Assembly: GCA_040877415.1 (NCBI GenBank)
Contig: JBBDNV010000006.1
Coordinates: 1 to 43,855, forward strand
DNA: 43,855 bases
DNA from: JBBDNV01 sp040877415
GTDB lineage: Bacteria; Planctomycetota; Planctomycetia; Pirellulales; PALSA-1355
Direction of reading: 5' to 3'
Positions 38,430 to 43,855 of this stretch are shown in pieces; the stretch's first letter is position 1; each line of letters starts with the position of its first letter. The notes below the pieces were generated by a model that saw only the letters and a list, made by a program, of their open reading frames with translations, was not told the origin of the DNA and ran no database searches. The position numbers and the translations under genes are program-made.

Positions 38430-39668
38430 ATGCAATGCGCCAAGTGTCAGACGACCATCGAACCCCCAACGTCCGGCAGCGCGCCGCCGTCTTGTCCTAA
38501 TTGCGGCGCTCCGCTCCAGGCCGATCCAAGGGCGGCAGCCAGTCGGGCCGAGTTGGCCGCGCGTCGCGGCAGCACTACGTGGATCGCAATCGTCATCGTG
38601 TTGCTCGTGGGATTGGCGGCGATTTCCGCCGGCTCGACGACGTGGGCCCTGCGCGTGACCGAAGAGCGGGACCGTGCCAAGAAAGACTTTGCGCGGAGCT
38701 CGACGGCGATCAACCAGATCGTCGTGGCTGCGGCCAACAGCGGCAAGCTGAAGGGCGCGGCTGCCGCAAAGGATCGCGAAGCGATCCTCAATCCCGCGTT
38801 GGCCTATTACCAGGAAATATCGAAAAGCCACGAGGACGACGAGCAGATGCGGCCCGAGGTCGCCTCGGCCCAACTGCACGCCGCGGCGCTCGAAGCGAAG
38901 CTGGGCTCCGCCGAATGCCTCGAGACCCTCAACGGCGGTTTGAGGAAGCTCAATGAAATGATCAATTCCGGCGAATTCGGCGCGGAGAGCTTTCCGGGTT
39001 TCCAGGACCACGTGTTGCGGATCACCGCGCCAACGGAGTGGTTTACCATCAAGACCAGTGACCCCATGGCGCATGCCATGGGACTCTTCTTCGCCATTCA
39101 GAACGCGCAGGGCACGTACCGTGACTTGACGAAGAAGTTCCCCGAGTCGGTCGCCTTTCGCGACGACCTGACCGCGCTGCTCAAGTCTACCGCCATGCTG
39201 CTGACCGCCATCAATCGCCAGCCGGGGGCGCTGAATGCCTGGCTCGAGGCCCGCGACGTGCTGGAAACGCTGGTCCGCGATCAACCGTCCAACGCCGATT
39301 TCCAGGCGCGGTTCGCCGAAAGCCTGGCCAACGCCGCGAAGATTCAGCAAAACACGGGCGAACCGGACAAGGCGATCGCCAATTACGAGCGGGCCGTGAA
39401 AGTGCGCGAGAAGTTGGCCGAAGCCAACCCCCAGGACAAGTCGCTCGCCCAGGAAGTGACCAAAGTGCAAGGCGACCTGGAACGCGCCCGGACGGCTAAA
39501 GCCCCCGCCAAGGAAGCCCAAGAAGGCGCTCCCGAGCAGGCGGAGGCCAAGACGGCGCCGAAGGAGGAAGCGACCGACGAGGCGCCCAAGGACGCGGCCA
39601 AGGAAGCCGAAGGCGAGCCTTCCAAGAAGGACGCTCCCGAGGAGAAGGACACTCCGTCGGCCCCCTAG
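38430..39668 (+). CDS. Zinc-ribbon membrane protein with TPR-like domain and charged tail
   Basis: 412 residues, ATG 38430. The N-terminus is a zinc ribbon with C3, C6, C22 and C25 (MQCAKCQ, SCPNCGAP). One membrane helix follows (about 50-70, WIAIVIVLLVGLAAISAGS). The rest is helical; residues about 250-355 resemble TPR units (NAWLEARDVLETLVRDQPSN, KIQQNTGEPDKAIANYERAV). The last 60 residues are a low-complexity Lys/Glu/Ala/Pro tail (KAPAKEAQEGAPEQ and similar). Orientation is ambiguous: ribbon probably inside, helical domain outside. Planctomycete Ser/Thr kinases often end with similar helix plus TPR parts, but no kinase domain is present. It lies 33 bases before the ABC gene; function is unknown. 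Confidence 0.75.
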   Translation: MQCAKCQTTIEPPTSGSAPPSCPNCGAPLQADPRAAASRAELAARRGSTTWIAIVIVLLVGLAAISAGSTTWALRVTEERDRAKKDFARSSTAINQIVVAAANSGKLKGAAAAKDREAILNPALAYYQEISKSHEDDEQMRPEVASAQLHAAALEAKLGSAECLETLNGGLRKLNEMINSGEFGAESFPGFQDHVLRITAPTEWFTIKTSDPMAHAMGLFFAIQNAQGTYRDLTKKFPESVAFRDDLTALLKSTAMLLTAINRQPGALNAWLEARDVLETLVRDQPSNADFQARFAESLANAAKIQQNTGEPDKAIANYERAVKVREKLAEANPQDKSLAQEVTKVQGDLERARTAKAPAKEAQEGAPEQAEAKTAPKEEATDEAPKDAAKEAEGEPSKKDAPEEKDTPSAP

Positions 39669-39701
39669 GCCGGCCAGCGGACCCACGGAGCTCACGCCGC
39701 C

Positions 39702-42200
39702 GTGCACGACGACTCCGCCCCGCTGCTGCGATTGGTCGACGTCACTCGCCGCTTTCCGGGAGTCGTGGCGCTTGATCGCGTTTCATTCGACCTTGCGGCC
39801 GGCGAAGTACACGCGCTGGTCGGCGAAAATGGGGCGGGAAAAAGCACGCTCATCAACATTCTCGCGGGAGTAATCCCCAGCGACGAAGGCTCCATGATGC
39901 TCGCCGGCCGCCGCGTGGTCTGGGCCAATCCGGTCGAAGCGCGTCGCCACGGCATCGTCACCGTGCACCAGGAGGCCGAGCTGTTTCCCACCCTGTCTGT
40001 GGCCGAAAACATGGCCTTGGAGCAAGGGCTGCCCGCCGGACCGGCCGGTTGGGTCCGCTGGCGCGAGATTTACGGCCAGGCTCAGCGGGCCGTCGCGCTC
40101 GTGGGTGAAACGATCGATGTGCGCGCACCGGGTGAGCAGTTGAGCGTGGCCCAACGCCACATGACCCAAATCGCCGCCGCCGTCACCCGGCAAGCCCGCG
40201 TGCTCGTGCTCGACGAGCCAACGAGCGCCCTGACGGCCGGCGAAACCACCTGGCTCTTCGATCAGATCAAGCGTCTAAAGAGAGCCGGCGTGGGCATCCT
40301 CTACATTTCGCACCGGCAGGATGAAATCTTCCGCCTGGCCGATCGCATTACCGTGCTGCGCGACGGACGGCGCGTGTGGACTGGCCCGAGCGGCCGGATC
40401 GACCGCGATGAGCTGATTCGCCAAATGGTCGGCCGCGGCGGCATCGAGACGATCATCGCACGCGATGCCGGCTCCGCGCGGCCCCAAACGCGCTTGGAAG
40501 TGAAACATCTCACGGCGGCCGGGGCGCGGTGCGTCGACGTTTCGCTCTCGGCGCACGCCGGGGAGATACTGGGTGTTTACGGACTTGTCGGTTCGGGCCG
40601 CAGCGAGTTCGCCCGGGCCGTGTTCGGCTTGGAACCGCCTTTGGGAGGCACGATCGCCGTCGACGGCACCAATCGGGCCGTTCGCAATCCGCGGCAAGCC
40701 GTGGCCGCCGGCTTGGCCTACCTGCCGGAGGATCGTCTGCGGCAGGGCGTTTTTCGCGGCCTTTCGGTGCGCGCCAACACCGTGCTGAGCACGCTTCGCT
40801 CGCTGGCCGCCGGACCGCTCTCGAGCGCCAGCCGCGAACGGTCCGCCGCGCGCGGGCAAATCGCGGCGCTGGCCATTAAATGCCGCGACGCCGAGCAGCC
40901 CGTCGCCGAGCTCTCCGGCGGCAACCAGCAGAAGGTCGTGCTGGCCCGCTGGTTGCTGACCCGGCCGGCCGTATTGATACTCGACGAGCCGACGCGCGGC
41001 GTCGACGTCGGTTCCAAAGCCGAAATCCATCGCATCCTCAGGCGGCTGGCCAAGGACGGGACGGCGGTCGTGATGATCAGCTCCGACCTCGCCGAAGTGA
41101 CGGAACACGCCGATCGGATCGTGGTGTTTCGCTCCGGGCGCATTGCCGGCGAGTTTGAGCGTGGCGAGACCACGCCCGAGCGAGTTGCCGCCGCGGCGCT
41201 GGGGGACCAATCCATACAAGCGCCCGCGGCCGGCTTCCGGGCGGCTCGGCCGGGTGCGCGTCGCGCGCTGGGGAGCGAGCTGGCGCTGGCGATCGCGATT
41301 GGAGCGCTCGGCCTTGTGTTGGCGCTTTCGACGGACACCTTCCTGAGCGGGGACAATTTGTGGCGGCTGTTGGCCAGTGCCGCCATGTGGTGCATTTTGT
41401 CGCTCGGCGCCGCGTCGATCATTCTGGCCGGCGGCATAGACATTTCGCTGGGCTCGCTCTTTGCGCTGTCGGCCGGCGTCGGAGGCCTGGTGCTGAAATC
41501 GCCCTATCCGCCCGCCGTGACGATTCCACTGGCGGTCTTGGCTGCGCTGGCGGCGGGCACGGCCGGTGGAGTTTGCAATGCCGCGCTATCGCTTGCCGGC
41601 CGGGTCCATCCCATCGTCGTCACGTTGGGCACGATGACGATCTACCGCGGCCTGCTCATCTCGCTTTCGGGCGGCGAAACCATCACGCAATTGCCGCCTT
41701 CCTTCGTGGCGTGGTCCAACGCGAAATTCCTGGGCATCAACGGATCGGTGGCCCTGTGCGGCGCGACCGTGCTGGCCGTTTACGTCTGGCTGTCGCATTT
41801 AAGATCAGGCAGGCATTTGATGGCGCTCGGTTCGAGCGCAAGCGCGGCCCGGCTGGTCGGCATTTCAAAAGCGCGCGTCTGGCTGGCGGCGTTCGCCGCG
41901 GGCGGACTGTTGACGGCGCTGGCCGGGCTCGTCGAGCTGTCGCAAACCGGCTCGATGCAATCGGGAATGGGAACCGGCTACGAGCTGCAAGCGATCGCCG
42001 CCGCCGTGATCGGGGGTGTCTCGATCACCGGCGGACGCGGCAGCGTGATCGGAGTCTGCCTGGGCGCCCTGCTCTTGAGCCTGATCTACAACGCGCTGGT
42101 GCTGTGGCAGATTTCGGGCTACCACTACGCGCTGGTGACCGGTTTGATGCTGCTGGCGGCGGTGCTCGCGGATCTCGTCTGGCGGAGGCTGGAAAGATGA
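39702..42200 (+). CDS. Sugar ABC importer: tandem ATPases fused to a permease (RbsA-RbsC type)
   Basis: 832 residues from GTG 39702. Three modules are in one chain. ATPase 1 (about 8-235): Walker A GENGAGKST at 41-49, Walker B VLVLDEPTSAL, signature LSVAQRH (usually LS-x-G-Q). ATPase 2 (about 260-500): degenerate P-loop GLVGSGRSEF, signature LSGGNQQK near 404, Walker B VLILDEPTRGVDVGSK, as usual in RbsA/MglA. Permease (about 525-832): about 8-10 membrane segments with the RbsC-type SIILAGGIDISLGSLFALSAG, VTLGTMTIYRGLL and AAAVIGGVSITGGRGSVIG. Lengths add up to RbsA (about 500) plus RbsC (about 320), with no sign of frameshift. The importer is for a pentose, rhamnose, AI-2-like or related sugar. 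A second permease gene overlaps its stop by ATGA. No binding protein is nearby. Confidence 0.92.
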   Translation: MHDDSAPLLRLVDVTRRFPGVVALDRVSFDLAAGEVHALVGENGAGKSTLINILAGVIPSDEGSMMLAGRRVVWANPVEARRHGIVTVHQEAELFPTLSVAENMALEQGLPAGPAGWVRWREIYGQAQRAVALVGETIDVRAPGEQLSVAQRHMTQIAAAVTRQARVLVLDEPTSALTAGETTWLFDQIKRLKRAGVGILYISHRQDEIFRLADRITVLRDGRRVWTGPSGRIDRDELIRQMVGRGGIETIIARDAGSARPQTRLEVKHLTAAGARCVDVSLSAHAGEILGVYGLVGSGRSEFARAVFGLEPPLGGTIAVDGTNRAVRNPRQAVAAGLAYLPEDRLRQGVFRGLSVRANTVLSTLRSLAAGPLSSASRERSAARGQIAALAIKCRDAEQPVAELSGGNQQKVVLARWLLTRPAVLILDEPTRGVDVGSKAEIHRILRRLAKDGTAVVMISSDLAEVTEHADRIVVFRSGRIAGEFERGETTPERVAAAALGDQSIQAPAAGFRAARPGARRALGSELALAIAIGALGLVLALSTDTFLSGDNLWRLLASAAMWCILSLGAASIILAGGIDISLGSLFALSAGVGGLVLKSPYPPAVTIPLAVLAALAAGTAGGVCNAALSLAGRVHPIVVTLGTMTIYRGLLISLSGGETITQLPPSFVAWSNAKFLGINGSVALCGATVLAVYVWLSHLRSGRHLMALGSSASAARLVGISKARVWLAAFAAGGLLTALAGLVELSQTGSMQSGMGTGYELQAIAAAVIGGVSITGGRGSVIGVCLGALLLSLIYNALVLWQISGYHYALVTGLMLLAAVLADLVWRRLER

Positions 42201-43171
42201 GAACCGCCTTGGTGCGCCGCGCGGTCCCGCTGCTCGTGCCGACCACGCTGTTGATCGCGTCCGTCGTCGTAGTGGCCTTCGAGGTCGAGCGGCCCGCCGC
42301 CGTATTGGACATGTGGCGCCCCTGGGGCGAAATTGGCGCGCTGGCGGCCGTGATGACCGCCGTCATCCTGACCGGTGGAATCGACCTGTCCGTCGGCTCG
42401 ACGATGGCGCTTTCGAGCATCAGCTTCGGGCTTCTTTGGCAGCACGGTTGGCCGATCGAAGCGGCCGGCGCCGCGACGCTGGGCGTTGGATTGCTCGCCG
42501 GCGCCGTCAACGGAACGCTCGTCACTTTTGGCGTTGCGCCGCTGGTGGCAACCTTGGCCACGATGGCCACCTATTCCGGGCTGGCCATGGCGCTTTCGCG
42601 CGGCCGGCGGATCGCGGGTTTGCCCGAGGGTTTTACCGCGTTGGGACAGGGCTCGCTCGGGGGCGTGCCCAATCAATTGAGCTTGTTTTTGATGGCGACT
42701 CTTGTGGCCTGGATCGTGGTGCATCACACGCGCTATGGTCGCTATCTGTTTGCCATCGGCGAAAACCGGCTCGCGGCCCAATTCGCGGCCGTGCCGGTGC
42801 GGACCGTGGAATGGAGGCTCTACGCCGCCAGCGGAACGGTCGCGGCCCTTGTGGCGCTTGTGTACACCGCGCGCGGCGGCGCCGCCGTGCCCGGGGCGGG
42901 GGCCGGAATCGAACTGCAAACAATCGCCTGCGTCGTGGTCGGCGGCACGCGCGTCACCGGCGGATCGGGCGGCCTGGGGCGCACGCTGTTGGGCGTGACC
43001 ACGCTGTCGCTGTTGGATATCGGCTTGCAGTTCATTTCGCGGAAAGTTTACGTCCCGTGGAGCGACACTCCCTTTTCGATCAACGCCAACATCCGCCTGC
43101 TGCTGGTCGGCATGCTCGTCATCGCGGTGGCCATTTGGAACGAGCGATCGACGGCGCGGCGGGCGCTGTAG
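42197..43171 (+). CDS. Second sugar ABC permease (RbsC/RhaQ/LsrD type)
   Basis: 324 residues, ATG 42197, overlapping the preceding stop by four bases. The hydrophobic profile has about 8-10 helices. Family segments are ALAAVMTAVILTGGIDLSVGS, VATLATMATYSGLAMALSRG and VVGGTRVTGGSGGLGRTLLG, the BPD_transp_2 pattern. It differs enough from the fused permease to suggest a heterodimeric channel, as in RhaPQ and LsrCD systems. The RbsC-type importers with one permease would form homodimers instead. With the fused protein it would complete a transporter core of two ATPase domains and two permeases. No gene follows in the remaining 684 bases. Substrate unassigned. Confidence 0.92.
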   Translation: MRTALVRRAVPLLVPTTLLIASVVVVAFEVERPAAVLDMWRPWGEIGALAAVMTAVILTGGIDLSVGSTMALSSISFGLLWQHGWPIEAAGAATLGVGLLAGAVNGTLVTFGVAPLVATLATMATYSGLAMALSRGRRIAGLPEGFTALGQGSLGGVPNQLSLFLMATLVAWIVVHHTRYGRYLFAIGENRLAAQFAAVPVRTVEWRLYAASGTVAALVALVYTARGGAAVPGAGAGIELQTIACVVVGGTRVTGGSGGLGRTLLGVTTLSLLDIGLQFISRKVYVPWSDTPFSINANIRLLLVGMLVIAVAIWNERSTARRAL

Positions 43172-43306
43172 ACCTCTCGACCCTGGTCGTTTTCTTTCTT
43201 GCTCACCTGTTCTCCTCGGTTGGTGGTTGGTGGCTCGTGGTGGTATCTGTCGGTTTTCCTGCCGCCGGGGGCCTGAGCTGGCGCTGTAAGGGGAAAGGAA
43301 TCGTTA

Positions 43307-43394
43307 GCCACGGAGAACACCGACGGCGAGGGCGCAGAGAGTGTCGTTCCCGTCAATGATTCTCGTCCTCTGTGTCCTCGCGTACCTCTGTGGC
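43307..43394. repeat. Imperfect inverted repeat of CACGGAG/CACAGAG units
   Basis: GCCACGGAG (43307-43315) pairs with CTCTGTGGC (43386-43394), nine pairs with one G-T. Inside, GGCGCAGAG on the left mirrors CTCTGTGTCC on the right. The element resembles ccacggag/cacagag spacer repeats I recall from planctomycete and verrucomicrobial genomes. Confidence 0.5.
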
Positions 43395-43688
43395 CAATGA
43401 CTCTTGTCCTCCCGCCTCCGGCCTCTGGCCTGTGGCCTAATTTGGATTTTCAAAATCAGGCCAATCGGCCTGGAAATGGGGCGGGAGTTTTTCATAGCTA
43501 TACAGCGTGCGCGCGAAGAATGGCCCGAGCCGCGCGGAAGTGACCGCGCGCGTTGGATTTAGAGTAATTCCCGGCGCGAAATTCCAACGCACCCCCCGAA
43601 GTGAAGAAGTTTGGCGCATGTCGAGAGTATTCCATCCTTGCTTAAAACAGAATTCTGCGCGGCGTGCAAGGGACGTTTTCGGCCACCC

Positions 43689-43718
43689 GTCAGGTGTCAG
43701 GGGTCGGGGGTCAGGGTC
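43689..43718 (+). repeat. Degenerate GTCAGG tandem run
   Basis: Four to five units of GTCAGG/GTCGGG with variable G padding in 30 bases. Likely a simple-sequence spacer element. Confidence 0.45.
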
Positions 43719-43855
43719 TAGTGAAAGAAACAAGAGACGGGACCGGCACAAGAAACATCACTGACTTTTTTGCCCGCCCGAGCTGAAATCCGCGAATATA
43801 AGTGATGGCCGGGTGGCCCTGGGCGGTTGCCCGCCCGGGGCTCCCACAGATCCGT

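Larger units (their letters stand above)
43172..43855. other. Gene-free region with short degenerate repeats
   Basis: 684 bases to the window edge without a credible gene. It contains the 43307-43394 inverted repeat, a GGCCT-type tandem run (43415-43438), the palindrome CAGGCC-AATC-GGCCTG (about 43457-43472) and a GTCAGG-type run (43689-43718). No substrate-binding protein gene begins here. Confidence 0.55.

Noticed and set aside
37917..39707. 596-codon minus frame spanning two genes
   Set aside because: It is opposite the methyltransferase and the zinc-ribbon protein, both of which have clear features. The minus N-terminus is a low-complexity Gly/Leu/Arg artefact.

Overview
The window looks like a chromosomal segment of a high-GC planctomycete, probably Pirellulales-like. 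The basis is gene content and style: a SPATA20/YyaL thioredoxin-fold protein, a MORN-repeat secreted protein, an M56 peptidase carrying carboxypeptidase-regulatory-like repeats, a DUF4254-type protein, frequent GTG/TTG starts, patchy Shine-Dalgarno use, and GC-driven long open frames opposite many genes. This placement is inference; there is no rRNA gene to confirm it. I found no tRNA, rRNA, CRISPR array, insertion sequence or phage gene.

Layout. 0-5.2 kb: 3'-truncated YgiQ-type radical SAM protein (minus), a small two-helix membrane protein, a ThDP-dependent 2-keto acid decarboxylase and a GT9 glycosyltransferase. 5.2-10.1 kb: DUF4254-type protein (minus), an anchored M28 peptidase / glutaminyl-cyclase-like protein, a membrane protein, then ASCH and SPATA20-like proteins (minus). 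10.5-15.6 kb: hpt, a GT4 glycosyltransferase (ATGA overlap), asnB-type amidotransferase and glgC. 15.6-16.25 kb: an unusual gene-free stretch with a self-contained minus-strand transcription unit (promoter, strong hairpins, U-tract terminator, no credible ORF), proposed as a non-coding RNA gene. 16.2-20.3 kb: a secreted MORN-repeat protein and an unrecognised 817-residue anchored protein (both minus). 20.7-25.6 kb: NtrB/NtrC-like histidine kinase and sigma-54 activator, rsmD (minus), secreted cyclophilin. 26.0-33.1 kb: LysR regulator followed by gltB and gltD. 33.1-36.1 kb: M56 peptidase and BlaI-type repressor (minus), preceded by two tandem BlaI-type operators over a promoter. 36.6-43.2 kb: a single-domain response regulator, a pterin carbinolamine dehydratase, a methyltransferase, a zinc-ribbon/TPR membrane protein, and a sugar ABC importer in which two ATPase domains and one permease are fused in a single chain, followed by a second permease. 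43.2-43.86 kb: gene-free, rich in short degenerate repeats and an inverted repeat.

Working together. LysR-gltB-gltD looks like nitrogen assimilation with a linked regulator. BlaI-M56 looks like a derepressible sensor/protease pair with autoregulation visible in the DNA. The histidine kinase and sigma-54 regulator form a two-gene phosphorelay with no local target promoter that I could find. The fused ABC protein plus second permease would make a complete membrane core, but no substrate-binding protein lies in the window. The most novel object is the minus-strand RNA candidate at about 15.68-16.0 kb.
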